This document shows, piece by piece, positions 1-10,110 of a DNA stretch of 64,000 nucleotides; within the stretch, counting starts at the first letter, position 1; each line of letters opens with the position of its first letter. A model generated the notes under the pieces. It was given only the letters and a program-made list of their open reading frames with translations. It had not been told where the DNA came from and ran no database searches. The DNA is from Duganella sp. BJB476 (lineage in GTDB: Bacteria > Pseudomonadota > Gammaproteobacteria > Burkholderiales > Burkholderiaceae_D). A program made the position numbers and the translations under genes. Location of the stretch: contig NZ_QVIO01000004.1 of NCBI RefSeq assembly GCF_003416895.1, positions 496,001-560,000 on the forward strand, read 5' to 3'.

Positions 1-141
1 GCCACCAAGGACTTCGGCGTGGTGACCGGCGCGCTGGCCGTGATCGGCACCAACGCCGACAAGACCGCCTACGCATCGCCGGCCAACGGCAAGTTCCTGG
101 GCAAAACCGCGCTGCAACTTACCATCAGCAAAGTGTTCTGA
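1..141 (+). CDS. C-terminal fragment of a TorF-type putative porin
   Basis: The reading frame is open from base 1 and ends with TGA at 139-141, giving the last 46 residues of a protein that starts outside the window. The piece is rich in Gly, Ala and Thr, and ends in SKVF with a terminal phenylalanine, as many outer-membrane beta-barrels do. The pattern GKFLGKT followed by a short amphipathic strand resembles the C-terminus of the TorF / TIGR02001 family of putative porins, and this family assignment is an inference from a short fragment. A strong terminator follows 25 bases downstream. Confidence 0.55.
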   Translation, partial: ATKDFGVVTGALAVIGTNADKTAYASPANGKFLGKTALQLTISKVF

Positions 142-165
142 TCGGGTTAGCTTCCGGTCATCGAA

Positions 166-196
166 GGGGCGGCGCCTTGCGCGCGCCCCTTTTTTT
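166..196 (+). terminator. Rho-independent terminator after the porin fragment
   Basis: A GC-rich hairpin (GGGGC arm at 166-170, GCCCC arm at 185-189) is followed by seven T residues at 190-196. The polarity fits transcription from the left. It overlaps the last two bases of the oppositely oriented gene ending at 195, so the two genes converge with no spare sequence. Confidence 0.8.
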
Positions 197-740
197 ACGT
201 CCGCTGTCCGCGAAATACTTCGCTGTAGAGGTGGCGGACTTCCGGGGCGCACAGCACATAGGCGGTCTTGCGGCAGTCCAGTTCCAGCTCGCTGTGATGC
301 GAGTGGTAGGTGCCGCGCTGGTCGAGTTCCAGCGTGTCGGCCAGGCGCGCGCCGGGGATTTGCGCGACGAACACCAGCAGGCATCCGGTCTGGTGGGGCG
401 TCAGCGGCTTGCTGCCGTGGGCCACGGTCACCAGCACGCGGGCGCAGGGATTGAGTTCTTGCGCCCGTCGCAGGCGGCTCAGGAAGTCGGCGTGGCGGCC
501 TTGCTCGATCTCGGCCGGGCGCACCAGCGCCACGATGACGGCCGCGCGGGCCAGCGCCGCATCGGCGTCGCGGTGGGAGGCGTCGATCACCAGGTCGTCG
601 TACAGCTGCGGATCGTAGGCGCCGGGGTTGGGGCTGACCAGCAGCACCCGGCTGCCGGCCGCCACCCGCAGCATCGCCAGGTCTTCGGCCAGGTCGGAGA
701 CGGTGGCGTTGCCGTCCATGCCAGTGAGGGCGACGATCAT
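195..740 (-). CDS. ParA/MinD-like protein with a degenerate P-loop
   Basis: A 181-residue protein with the layout of a ParA-type ATPase. It has an N-terminal strand (MIVAL), a loop where the Walker A motif should be, and a second strand (VLLVSPNPG). The segment YDDLVIDASHRD, followed by a hydrophobic run ending in ALVRPAEIE, resembles the switch II region of ParA/MinD proteins. The deviant Walker A (KGGxGKT) is replaced by GMDGNATVSD at about residues 7-16, with no lysine, so ATP binding in the usual way is unlikely. Its start overlaps the end of dapA by four bases, so the two are probably co-translated. The function is unknown; a partner or scaffold role is possible. Confidence 0.6.
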   Translation of the reverse strand: MIVALTGMDGNATVSDLAEDLAMLRVAAGSRVLLVSPNPGAYDPQLYDDLVIDASHRDADAALARAAVIVALVRPAEIEQGRHADFLSRLRRAQELNPCARVLVTVAHGSKPLTPHQTGCLLVFVAQIPGARLADTLELDQRGTYHSHHSELELDCRKTAYVLCAPEVRHLYSEVFRGQRT

Positions 741-1642
741 ATGGCCTCCGCCGAGGTGTAGACGGGAATATCGTCCAGCGCTTCCAGCATCGTCGCGATG
801 CGCGCCTTGCAGCCGTTGGTGGCCGGCGTCATGGGCAGGCGCAGCTCGTCGCGCACCAGGCCCTGCATCGCCAGCGCGGCCTTCAGCGGCGCCGGGTTGG
901 GTTCCGAGAACATCAGCTGGATCAGCGGCTGCAGCCTGGCGAACAGCTCGCGCGCTTCGGGCAAGCGTTGTTCGTCCACCAGTTCATACAGCTGCACGAA
1001 CAAATCGACGCGGATGTGGGCCGAGGCCGAGATGGCGCCATGGCCGCCGCTGCACAAGGCGGACAGCAGCAGCGCATCGTCGCCGCACAGCACCGACAGC
1101 GGCGTATGTTCCACCAGGTCGGTGATCTGGCGCAGCCGGCCGCCGGCTTCCTTGATGGCGGCGAACTGCGGCCGCTCGGCCAGCCGGGTGGCGGTCGCCA
1201 GCTCCAGGTTGACGCCGGTGCGCGCCGGCACGTTGTACAGCACGATGGGGCGTCCGGTCGAGGCGGCGATGGTCTCGAAGTGCCGCACCAGGCCTTCCTG
1301 CGACGGCCGCACATAGGCCGGCGTCGACACCAGATAGCCGGCCAGGTCCATGTCGTCGAACTGCAGCACGCGGCTGGCGGCGGCGTAGGTGTCGCTGCCG
1401 CCTATGCCCATCAGCACCGGGCAGCGCTTGTGCGCCACTTCCAGCACGGCGGCCAGCGCCGCGCCTTGTTCGGCCAGGTCCAGCTGCGGCGCCTCGCCGG
1501 TGGTGCCGCACACCACCAGGCCGTGCGCGCCCTGGGCGATCAGGCCGGCGGCCAGGTGCTGTAAACGGCATAAATCGATTTCGCCATGATGCATGGGGGT
1601 GACCAGCGGCACCCAGATGCCTTGCAGTAGGGAGGTAAGCAT
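737..1642 (-). CDS. dapA: 4-hydroxy-tetrahydrodipicolinate synthase family protein
   Basis: A 301-residue class I aldolase-type TIM barrel, a typical DapA length. DapA condenses pyruvate with aspartate semialdehyde in lysine and meso-diaminopimelate synthesis. The pyruvate-binding GTTGE is at residues 46-50, and Tyr110, Tyr136 (in LYNVPARTG) and Arg141 match the catalytic triad and substrate-binding arginine. The Schiff-base lysine is Lys164 in AIKEA. All key residues are present, so catalysis is likely. It may be a second copy rather than the housekeeping enzyme, since no other lysine or cell-wall gene is adjacent. The upstream region carries a KdpE-like palindrome shared with the divergent kdp operon. 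Confidence 0.85.
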   Translation of the reverse strand: MLTSLLQGIWVPLVTPMHHGEIDLCRLQHLAAGLIAQGAHGLVVCGTTGEAPQLDLAEQGAALAAVLEVAHKRCPVLMGIGGSDTYAAASRVLQFDDMDLAGYLVSTPAYVRPSQEGLVRHFETIAASTGRPIVLYNVPARTGVNLELATATRLAERPQFAAIKEAGGRLRQITDLVEHTPLSVLCGDDALLLSALCSGGHGAISASAHIRVDLFVQLYELVDEQRLPEARELFARLQPLIQLMFSEPNPAPLKAALAMQGLVRDELRLPMTPATNGCKARIATMLEALDDIPVYTSAEAI

Positions 1643-1718
1643 ATTTTCTTCAGGTAGTTGCGACAGAAAAAGCGTATTCCTGCCCCCGTAAAAATGTTCT
1701 AAATAGTCGGGCCGCGCC

Positions 1719-1763
1719 TGTAAACAAAGCGTAAATGCCGGCTATTTTTACGCTTTGTTTACA
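1719..1763. promoter_or_regulatory. Perfect 17-bp inverted repeat; right arm is a KdpE-type box
   Basis: The arms at 1719-1735 (TGTAAACAAAGCGTAAA) and 1747-1763 are exact reverse complements separated by 11 bases. The right arm with its flanks (1744-1770) reads as two TTTA-starting half-sites followed by CACCCCG. From memory this closely matches the E. coli KdpE site in front of kdpFABC (TTTTTATAC then TTTACACCCCG). The mirrored left arm points towards dapA. A third TTTACACC lies at 1780-1787. KdpE binding is an inference. The site lies 83 bp upstream of the first small kdp reading frame, reasonable for an activator site. Confidence 0.7.
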
Positions 1764-1845
1764 CCCCGTCCCCAAGTCTTTACACCATCTTTAGACGCTG
1801 GCCGCTAACCTTCTCAGTATCAAAACAAGACCTGTGAGGGGTGTG

Positions 1846-1938
1846 ATGGACATAGTATTTATCGGCGCAATGGTGGTCTTTTTTGCCGTGACCGTGGCGT
1901 TTGCCATCGGCTGCGACAAATTGGGAGGTAAGCAATGA
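1846..1938 (+). CDS. 30-residue membrane peptide at the head of the kdp operon
   Basis: ATG at 1846 gives a 30-residue peptide with a single hydrophobic stretch ([18 protein letters not shown]) followed by CDKL and a basic end. The stop overlaps the kdpF start (ATGA at 1935-1938), indicating translational coupling. GAGGGG at 1836-1841 precedes the ATG and could serve as a ribosome binding site. Similar single-helix peptides ending in CDRL/CDKL precede kdpF in other betaproteobacteria as far as I recall. Its role is unknown; the position suggests a small accessory subunit or a leader that tunes translation of the operon. Confidence 0.65.
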   Translation: MDIVFIGAMVVFFAVTVAFAIGCDKLGGKQ

Positions 1939-2024
1939 ACACCTTTTACCTGATTGGGGCCTTGGCTGCGGCCGGCCTGCTGGTCTACCTGGTGGTGGCC
2001 TTGTTGAAAGCGGAGGACCTGTAA
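1935..2024 (+). CDS. kdpF: Potassium-transporting ATPase subunit KdpF
   Basis: A 29-residue single-pass membrane peptide (hydrophobic core [15 protein letters not shown], then KAEDL). KdpF peptides are about 29 residues and stabilise the KdpABC complex in the inner membrane. The end resembles the YALLNAEXF ending of known KdpF. It overlaps the upstream small frame by four bases, and its last base is the first base of the kdpA start (TAATG). An AGGAGG-like sequence (GGGAGG at 1923-1928) sits seven bases upstream of its ATG. Confidence 0.85.
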   Translation: MNTFYLIGALAAAGLLVYLVVALLKAEDL

Positions 2025-3853
2025 TGACTACGCAATCCATCATCCTGCTGGTGGTGTTCCTGGTGGCGCTGCTGGCGCTGTCCTACCCGCTGGGCATCCT
2101 GCTGGCCCGCGTCGGCGACGGCAGCGCCGCAGTTAGCCCGATGCGTGGTCTCGGCTGGCTGGGCAAGATCGAATCCCTGCTGTACCGCGCCGCCGGCATC
2201 GCCGGCAAGGACGGCAAGGTCGAAGGCCAGAACTGGAAGGCCTACGCCATCGCGCTGCTGCTGTTTAACGGCCTGGGCGCGCTGGTCACTTATGGGCTGC
2301 AACGCGTGCAGCTGTACCTGCCGCTCAATCCACAGGGCTTGGCCAACGTCAGCCCGGACTCGTCGTTCAACACCGCCGTCAGCTTCGTCGCCAACACCAA
2401 TTGGCAGGGCTACGGCGGCGAAACGACGATGAGCTACCTGACCCAGATGCTGGTGCTGGCCGGCCAGAACTTCTTCTCGGCCGCCACCGGCATCGCCGTG
2501 GCCTACGCGCTGATCCGCGGCTTCTCGTCGCGCTCGGCCAAATCGATCGGCAACTTCTGGGTCGACGTCACCCGCTCCACCCTGTACGTGCTGTTGCCGC
2601 TGTCGTTCATCTTCGCCGTGTTCCTGGTGGGCCAGGGCGCGATCCAGAACTTCTCGGCCTACAAGGACGTGGCCCTGATGGATCCGGTCACCTACACCCA
2701 GCCGAAAGTCGGCGCCGACGGCCAGCCGCTGAAGGACGCCAAGGGCGAGCCGGTCACCGAAACGCTGACCACCTCGACCCAGAGCATCGCCATGGGCCCG
2801 GTAGCCTCGCAGGAAGCGATCAAGATGCTGGGCACCAACGGCGGCGGCTTCTTCAACGCCAACTCGGCCCACCCGTACGAGAATCCGACCGCGCTGACCA
2901 ACTTCGCGCAGATGCTGGCCATCTTCCTGATCCCGGCCGGCCTGTGCTTCGCCTTTGGCCGCATGGTCGGCGACCAGCGCCAGGGCTGGGCCGTGCTGGC
3001 CGCCATGACGCTGCTGTTCGTGGTGTGCACCGTCGCGGTGATGGGCGCCGAGCAGCAAGCCCACCCCGCGCTGCAGGCGATGGGCGTCGACCAGTCGATG
3101 AACGCGCTGCAACCGGGCGGCAATATGGAAGGCAAGGAAGCGCGCTTCGGCATCAGCGCCACCACCCTGTTCGCGGCGGTGACCACGGCCGCCTCGTGCG
3201 GCGCGGTCAATGCCTGGCACGATTCCTTCATGCCGGTCGGCGGCATGATCCCGATGTTGCTGATGCAGTTCGGCGAAGTGATCTTCGGCGGCGTCGGCTC
3301 CGGCCTGTACGGCATGCTGATCTTCGCCATCATGGCGGTGTTCATCGCCGGCCTGATGATAGGCCGCACCCCGGAATACCTGGGCAAGAAGATCCAGTCG
3401 TATGAAATGAAGATGACCTCGATCGCCATCCTGGTCACGCCGACCCTGGTGCTGGCCGGTACCGCCATCGCCGTCATGTGCGACGCCGGCAAGGCCGGCA
3501 TCCTCAACCCCGGGGCGCACGGCTTCTCCGAGATCCTGTACGCGTTCAGCTCGGCCGCCAACAACAACGGCAGCGCCTTCGGCGGCCTGTCCGCCAACAC
3601 GCCGTTCTACAACACCATGCTGGCCGTCGCCATGTGGTTCGGCCGCTTCGGCGTGATCGTGCCCATCCTGGCGATCGCCGGTTCGCTGGCCGGCAAGCAG
3701 CGCCTGGAAGCCAACTCCGGCACGCTGCCGACCCACGGCCCGATCTTCATCGGCCTGTTGATCGGCGTGGTCGCCCTGGTCGGCGTGCTCAATTACGTTC
3801 CGGCGCTGGCGCTCGGCCCTGTGGTCGAACACCTGCAGCTGTTTGCCCAATAA
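2024..3853 (+). CDS. kdpA: Potassium-transporting ATPase, potassium-binding subunit KdpA
   Basis: A 609-residue polytopic inner-membrane protein starting MTTQSIILL; the ATG overlaps the kdpF stop. KdpA belongs to the superfamily of K+ transporters and forms the selectivity filter of the Kdp pump. The four filter-like repeats are visible: [37 protein letters not shown] and [15 protein letters not shown] less conserved polar insertion lies at roughly residues 225-255. The length is slightly above the usual 557-600. KdpB follows after nine bases. Confidence 0.97.
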   Translation: MTTQSIILLVVFLVALLALSYPLGILLARVGDGSAAVSPMRGLGWLGKIESLLYRAAGIAGKDGKVEGQNWKAYAIALLLFNGLGALVTYGLQRVQLYLPLNPQGLANVSPDSSFNTAVSFVANTNWQGYGGETTMSYLTQMLVLAGQNFFSAATGIAVAYALIRGFSSRSAKSIGNFWVDVTRSTLYVLLPLSFIFAVFLVGQGAIQNFSAYKDVALMDPVTYTQPKVGADGQPLKDAKGEPVTETLTTSTQSIAMGPVASQEAIKMLGTNGGGFFNANSAHPYENPTALTNFAQMLAIFLIPAGLCFAFGRMVGDQRQGWAVLAAMTLLFVVCTVAVMGAEQQAHPALQAMGVDQSMNALQPGGNMEGKEARFGISATTLFAAVTTAASCGAVNAWHDSFMPVGGMIPMLLMQFGEVIFGGVGSGLYGMLIFAIMAVFIAGLMIGRTPEYLGKKIQSYEMKMTSIAILVTPTLVLAGTAIAVMCDAGKAGILNPGAHGFSEILYAFSSAANNNGSAFGGLSANTPFYNTMLAVAMWFGRFGVIVPILAIAGSLAGKQRLEANSGTLPTHGPIFIGLLIGVVALVGVLNYVPALALGPVVEHLQLFAQ

Positions 3854-3862
3854 GGAATCATC

Positions 3863-5971
3863 ATGTCACAAGCTACTCAAAAAGAGATGACGCTGTTTAC
3901 CAATCCGCCCGCCCGGAAGCTCAAGCTGTTCGATTCCGAGCTGCTGGTGCCGGCCATCGTCGATTCGTTCCGCAAACTGAGCCCGCGCGTGCAGCTGCGC
4001 AGCCCGGTCATGTTCGTGGTCTACGTCGGCAGCATCATCACCACGCTGCTGTACTTCCAGGCGCTGTACGGCCAGGGCGAGGCCGCTCCCGGCTTCATCC
4101 TGGCCACCAGCATCTGGCTGTGGTTCACGGTGCTGTTCGCCAACTTCGCCGAAGCGCTGGCCGAGGGCCGCAGCAAGGCGCAGGCGGCCTCGCTGCGCAG
4201 CCTGAAGCAGTCGGTCACCGCCAAGAAGCTGGCCTCGCCCAAGCATGGCACCACCTGGCTGCCGTTGTCGGCCGCCGACCTGCGCAAGGGTAACTACGTG
4301 CTGGTCGAAGCGGGCGACGTGGTCCCCATCGACGGCGAAGTGATCGAAGGCGTGGCCTCGGTCGACGAAAGCGCCATCACCGGCGAATCGGCGCCGGTGA
4401 TCCGCGAATCGGGCGGCGACTTTTCCAGCGTCACGGGCGGCACCCGCGTGCTGTCGGACTGGCTGGTGGTCAAGGTCACCGCCAATCCGGGCGAAACCTT
4501 CCTCGACCGCATGATCTCGATGGTCGAAGGCGCCAAGCGCCAGAAGACCCCGAACGAAATCGCCCTGACCATCCTGCTGGTGGCGCTGACCATCGTATTC
4601 CTGGTGGTGACCGTGACCTTGCTGCCGTTCTCGCTGTTCTCGGTGGAGGCCGCCAAAGCTGGCACGCCGATCAGCATCACGGTGCTGATCGCGCTGCTGG
4701 TGTGTCTGATCCCGACCACCATCGGCGGCCTGCTGTCGGCCATCGGCGTGGCCGGCATGAGCCGCATGATGCAGGCCAACGTGATCGCCACCTCCGGCCG
4801 CGCGGTGGAGGCGGCCGGCGACGTCGACGTGCTGCTGCTGGATAAAACCGGCACCATCACGCTGGGCAACCGCCAGGCCTCGGCCTTCATGCCGGCCCCG
4901 GGCGTGACCGAACAGCAGCTGGCCGACGTGGCGCAACTGGCCTCGCTGGCCGACGACACCCCGGAAGGCCGCAGCATCGTGGTGCTGGCCAAGCAGAAGT
5001 TCAACATCCGCGAACGCGAGATGGCGGCGCTGAACGCGCTGTTCATCCCGTTCTCGGCCAACACCCGCATGAGCGGCATCGACATCGGCGACCGTCACCT
5101 GCGCAAGGGCGCGGCCGACACCGTCAAGCAGTACGTGGAAGGCATGGGCCAGCCGTATCCGGTGGAAGTGGCGCGCGCCGTCGACGACGTGTCGCGCCGC
5201 GGCAGCACGCCGCTGGTGGTGGTCGACGCCGGCCGCGTGATGGGCGTGGTCGAGCTGAAGGACATCGTCAAGGGCGGCATCAAGGAGCGCTTCGCCGAGC
5301 TGCGCCGCATGGGCATCAAGACCGTGATGATCACCGGCGACAACAAGCTGACCGCCGCCGCCATCGCCGCCGAGGCGGGCGTGGACGACTTCCTGGCCGA
5401 AGCCACGCCGGAGGACAAGCTCAAGCTGATCCGCAGCTACCAGTCCGAAGGCCGGCTGGTCGCCATGACCGGCGACGGCACCAACGACGCCCCCGCGCTG
5501 GCCCAGGCCGACGTGGCGGTGGCGATGAACTCGGGCACTCAGGCCGCGAAAGAGGCCGGCAACATGGTCGACCTCGATTCGAATCCGACCAAGCTGCTCG
5601 AGATCGTCGAAATCGGCAAGCAGATGCTGATGACGCGCGGTTCGCTGACCACCTTCTCGATCGCCAACGACGTCGCCAAGTACTTCGCCATCATTCCGGC
5701 GGCGTTCGTGGGCACCTTCCCGGCATTGAAGGCGCTCGACGTCATGCAGCTGAGCAGCCCGAACTCGGCCATCATGTCGGCCGTGATCTTCAACGCGCTG
5801 ATCATCGTGTTCCTGATCCCGCTGGCCTTGAAGGGCGTGCGCTACCGCGCCATCGGCGCCGCCGCGCTGCTGCGCCGTAACATCTGGGTGTACGGCGTGG
5901 GCGGCCTGGTGCTGCCGTTCATCGGCATCAAACTGATCGACATGGTGCTGGCCATGTTCCATCTCGTCTAA
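3863..5971 (+). CDS. kdpB: Potassium-transporting P-type ATPase, subunit KdpB
   Basis: A 702-residue P1A-type ATPase, the energising subunit of the Kdp K+ uptake pump. The phosphorylated aspartate is Asp327 in DKTGT. The actuator loop TGES is at residues 173-176, and the hinge motif GDGTNDAP starts near residue 537. Hydrophobic segments flank these cytoplasmic domains as expected. The N-terminus is slightly longer than in E. coli, consistent with Asp327 against the E. coli Asp307. It sits between kdpA and kdpC with short spacers. Confidence 0.97.
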   Translation: MSQATQKEMTLFTNPPARKLKLFDSELLVPAIVDSFRKLSPRVQLRSPVMFVVYVGSIITTLLYFQALYGQGEAAPGFILATSIWLWFTVLFANFAEALAEGRSKAQAASLRSLKQSVTAKKLASPKHGTTWLPLSAADLRKGNYVLVEAGDVVPIDGEVIEGVASVDESAITGESAPVIRESGGDFSSVTGGTRVLSDWLVVKVTANPGETFLDRMISMVEGAKRQKTPNEIALTILLVALTIVFLVVTVTLLPFSLFSVEAAKAGTPISITVLIALLVCLIPTTIGGLLSAIGVAGMSRMMQANVIATSGRAVEAAGDVDVLLLDKTGTITLGNRQASAFMPAPGVTEQQLADVAQLASLADDTPEGRSIVVLAKQKFNIREREMAALNALFIPFSANTRMSGIDIGDRHLRKGAADTVKQYVEGMGQPYPVEVARAVDDVSRRGSTPLVVVDAGRVMGVVELKDIVKGGIKERFAELRRMGIKTVMITGDNKLTAAAIAAEAGVDDFLAEATPEDKLKLIRSYQSEGRLVAMTGDGTNDAPALAQADVAVAMNSGTQAAKEAGNMVDLDSNPTKLLEIVEIGKQMLMTRGSLTTFSIANDVAKYFAIIPAAFVGTFPALKALDVMQLSSPNSAIMSAVIFNALIIVFLIPLALKGVRYRAIGAAALLRRNIWVYGVGGLVLPFIGIKLIDMVLAMFHLV

Positions 5972-5988
5972 TCGTACGGAGAGCAATC

Positions 5989-6582
5989 ATGACATCCCAA
6001 ATTCGTCCCGCCCTGGTGCTGTTCGGCGCCCTGACCGTGATCTGCGGCGTGCTGTATCCGCTGGCCGTGACCGGCGTCGGCAACGTCGCCTTCCCGGCGC
6101 AGGCCGGCGGCAGCATCATCGAAGTGAACGGCAAGGCGATCGGCTCCTCGCTGATCGGCCAGTCCTTCTCCTCGCCCAAGTACTTCTGGGGCCGTCCGTC
6201 GGCCACCGGCCCGATGCCCAACAACGCCGCCAACTCCGGCGGCAGCAACTTCGGCCCGACCAACCCGGCCCAGAACGACGCCGTCAAGGGCCGCATCGAC
6301 GCCCTCAGGGCGGCCGAGCCGGAAGGCCGGCCCAACCCGCTGGCGATTCCGGTCGACCTGGTCACGGCCTCGGCCAGCGGTGTCGATCCCGACCTCAGCC
6401 TGGCCGGCGCCCGCTACCAGGTGGCGCGCGTCGCCGCCGTCCGCAAGCTGGACCCGGCCAGGGTGCAGGCCCTGGTCGACGCCCAGCGCCAGTCGCAAGT
6501 GCTGGGCTTTTTCGGCGAGCCGCGCGTGAATGTGCTGGCCTTGAATCTGGCGCTGGACGCGGAAAGTGCGCATACTCGCTAA
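5989..6582 (+). CDS. kdpC: Potassium-transporting ATPase subunit KdpC
   Basis: A 197-residue protein with one N-terminal membrane helix (about residues 8-30, LVLFGALTVICGVLYPLAV) and a periplasmic domain. The family signatures GSSLIGQ, YFWGRPSA and ASGVDPDLS are all visible. KdpC is thought to stabilise the pump and raise its affinity for potassium. A GGAGAG ribosome binding site precedes the ATG. The gene ends 35 bases before kdpD, so the regulatory genes may be co-transcribed with the structural genes. Confidence 0.96.
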   Translation: MTSQIRPALVLFGALTVICGVLYPLAVTGVGNVAFPAQAGGSIIEVNGKAIGSSLIGQSFSSPKYFWGRPSATGPMPNNAANSGGSNFGPTNPAQNDAVKGRIDALRAAEPEGRPNPLAIPVDLVTASASGVDPDLSLAGARYQVARVAAVRKLDPARVQALVDAQRQSQVLGFFGEPRVNVLALNLALDAESAHTR

Positions 6583-6617
6583 ATCAGCGGTTTTAGCGCA
6601 TAGTTCAACGACACTTC

Positions 6618-9382
6618 ATGTTCCCAAACGATAAAGAACGACCCGATCCGGACGCCTTGCTGGCCCAGGTGCAAGCCCTGGACCGCAAGGCGGCGCGTGG
6701 CAAGCTGCGCATCTACTTCGGCGCCTCGGCCGGCGTGGGCAAGACCTACGCCATGCTGGCGGCGGCCCGCAAGCTGCAGGCCGACGGCCAGCCGGTGCTG
6801 GTCGGCGTGATCGAAACCCATGGCCGCAGCGAGACCGCGGCCATGCTGGAGGGACTGGACGTGCTGCCGCTCAGGCAGGTCGCCCATCGCGGCAAGCAGA
6901 TCGCCGAGTTCGACCTCGACGGCGCGCTGGCGCGCCGGCCGCCGCTGATCCTGATGGACGAGCTGGCGCATTCGAACGCGCCCGGCTCGCGCCATCCCAA
7001 GCGCTGGCAGGATGTCGAGGAATTGCTCGACGCCGGCATCGACGTGCTGACCACGGTCAACGTGCAGCACCTGGAAAGCCTGAACGACGTGGTCGGCGGC
7101 ATCACCGGCATCCGCGTCGGCGAAACCGTGCCCGACACCGTGTTCGACCAGGCCGACGAGGTGGTGCTGGTCGACATCCCGGCCGACGAACTGCTGGCCC
7201 GCCTCAAGAGCGGCAAGGTCTACAAGGAACAGCAGGCCGAGCGCGCCTCCAGGAATTTTTTCCGCAAGGGTAACCTGATCGCGCTGCGCGAGCTGGCGCT
7301 GCGCCGCACCGCCGACCGCATCGAGGACGACGTGCGCGCCTACCGCGTCGAGCAGTCGATCGGCGACATCTGGAAGACCGGCGCCGCGCTGCTGGCCTGC
7401 GTCGGCCCGCGTCCGGGCGGCGAACACACGGTGCGCAGCACGGCGCGCCTGGCCAGCCAGCTGGGCACCGGCTGGCACGCGATCTATATCGAAACCCCGT
7501 CGCTGCAGCGGCTGCCGGCCGCCCAGCGCGAGCACATCCTCAAGATGCTGAAGCTGGCCGAAGACCTGGGTGCGACCACCGCCGTGGTGTCCGGCCACGA
7601 CATCGCGCAGGCCGCGGTGGACTATGCGCGCAGCCACAACCTGTCGAAGATCGTGCTGGGCCGCGCCCACCCGACCTGGCCGTGGCGCACGCCCCACATC
7701 AAGCGCCTGGCGCGCTGCGCGCCCGACATCGACCTGGTGGAGATCGGCGCGCCCAGCAACGAGGTGGCGCCGGTCGCGCGCGGCGTCAACCCCGCCAACA
7801 CCGCCGACGCCGGCCCGGACGGCGAGCCGGATGCGGAACTGACGCGCAAGCGCGTGCTCGGCTACGTGGCCGCCAGCGGCGCCAGCGTCGCCACCGCGCT
7901 GCTGGCCACGCCCTTGCTGGCCTACCTCGACCTGGCCAACATCGCCATGCTGTTCCTGCTGGTGGTGGTGCTGGTGGCGGTGCGCTTCGGGCGCGGGCCG
8001 TCGGTGGTGGCCACCTGCGTCAGCGTGGCCTGCTTCGATTTCTTCTTCGTGCCGCCGCGCTTCACCTTCGCGGTGTCGGACTTCCAGTACCTGATCACCT
8101 TTGTCGTGATGCTGGCGGTGGGCCTGATCACCGGCCACCTGACGGCCGACCTGCGCTTCCAGGCGCGCGTGGCCTCGCACCGCGAGAAGCGTTCGCGCGC
8201 GCTGTACGAGTTCGCCCGCGAGCTGTCGGGCGCGCTGCAAACCGAGCAGATTTTCGAGACCACCCAGGGCTTCATCCAGCGCGCCTTCCGCGCCCGCGCC
8301 ACCTTGCTGGTGCCGGACGACGCCGGCCGCCTGCTGCCGCCGGCGGCCACCACCACGCCGCGCGAGGCCGACGCCGCCGCCCGCGCCCACCGTACGGTGC
8401 TCGACATCGGCATCGCCCAATGGGCCTTCGACCGTGCCGAGAGCGCCGGCCTGGGCACCGACACCCTGCCGGCCAGCCGCATCTTCTACCTGCCGCTGGT
8501 GGCGCCGATGCGCACCCGCGGCGTGCTGGCGATCGAGCCGGAGCACCGGCGCTGGATCCTGATCCCGGAACAGCGCCAGCAGCTCGACACCTTCGCCGCG
8601 CTGGCCGCGATCGCGCTGGAGCGGGTGCACTACATCGAGGTGGCGCAGAACGCGCTGGTCAACATGGAATCGGAACGCTTGCGCAACTCGCTGCTGGCGG
8701 CGCTGTCGCACGATCTGCGCACGCCCTTGACGTCGCTGGTGGGCCTGTCGGAATCGCTGGCCGGCTCCAGGCCGGCGCTGGCGCCGGCCCAGCTGGAGGT
8801 GGCGTCGCTGCTGCACGACGAGGCGCTGCGCATGAGCGCCCTGGTGTCCAACCTGCTCGACATGGCGCGCATCCAGAGCGGCGAGGTCAAGTTCAACCTG
8901 CAATGGCAGCCGCTGGAAGAGGTGGTCGGCAGCGCGCTGCGCGCCAGCGCCTCGCTGCTGCAAGGGCATGCCGTACGCACCCGGCTGCAGCCCGACCTGC
9001 CGTTGCTCAGCTATGACGCCGTGCTGATCGAGCGGGTGCTGTGCAACCTGCTGGAGAACGCCGCCAAGTACACGCCGCCCGGCTCGCGCATCGAGATCGC
9101 CGCCGCGCTGCGCGGGGCCTGGATCGACGTCATGGTCTATGATGACGGACCGGGCCTGCCGCATGGGCGCGAGGAGGCCGTGTTTGAAAAATTCACCCGC
9201 GGCGAGCGCGAATCGGCCAAGCCGGGCGTGGGACTGGGGCTGGCGATCTGCCGCGCCATCGTCGACGCGCACGGCGGCCGCATTCACGCCGCACCGTCGC
9301 CGCTGGGCGGGGCGGCCTTCGTCATGACGCTGCCGCTGGGCACCCCGCCGGCCATGCCGGAACCGGAAACCGAAGGAATTGT

Positions 9383-9386
<4 letters not shown>
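6618..9386 (+). CDS. kdpD: Osmosensitive K+ channel sensor histidine kinase KdpD
   Basis: A 922-residue KdpD. The N-terminal KdpD domain carries a Walker A motif GASAGVGKT at residues 35-43 and the DELAHSNAPGSRHPKR signature. A universal stress protein-like domain follows, then four closely spaced membrane helices (DUF4118, roughly residues 415-510). A GAF-like region, the HisKA domain (His698 in SHDLRTPLT) and a HATPase domain with N box (NLLENAAKYTPPG) and G boxes complete it. It senses K+ limitation or osmotic state and phosphorylates KdpE. The last base of its stop is inside the kdpE start (ATGATG), so the pair is translationally coupled. Confidence 0.96.
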
Positions 9387-10087
<701 letters not shown>

Positions 10088-10110
10088 GGCCGCGCGGCAA
10101 GGCTGGCCGT

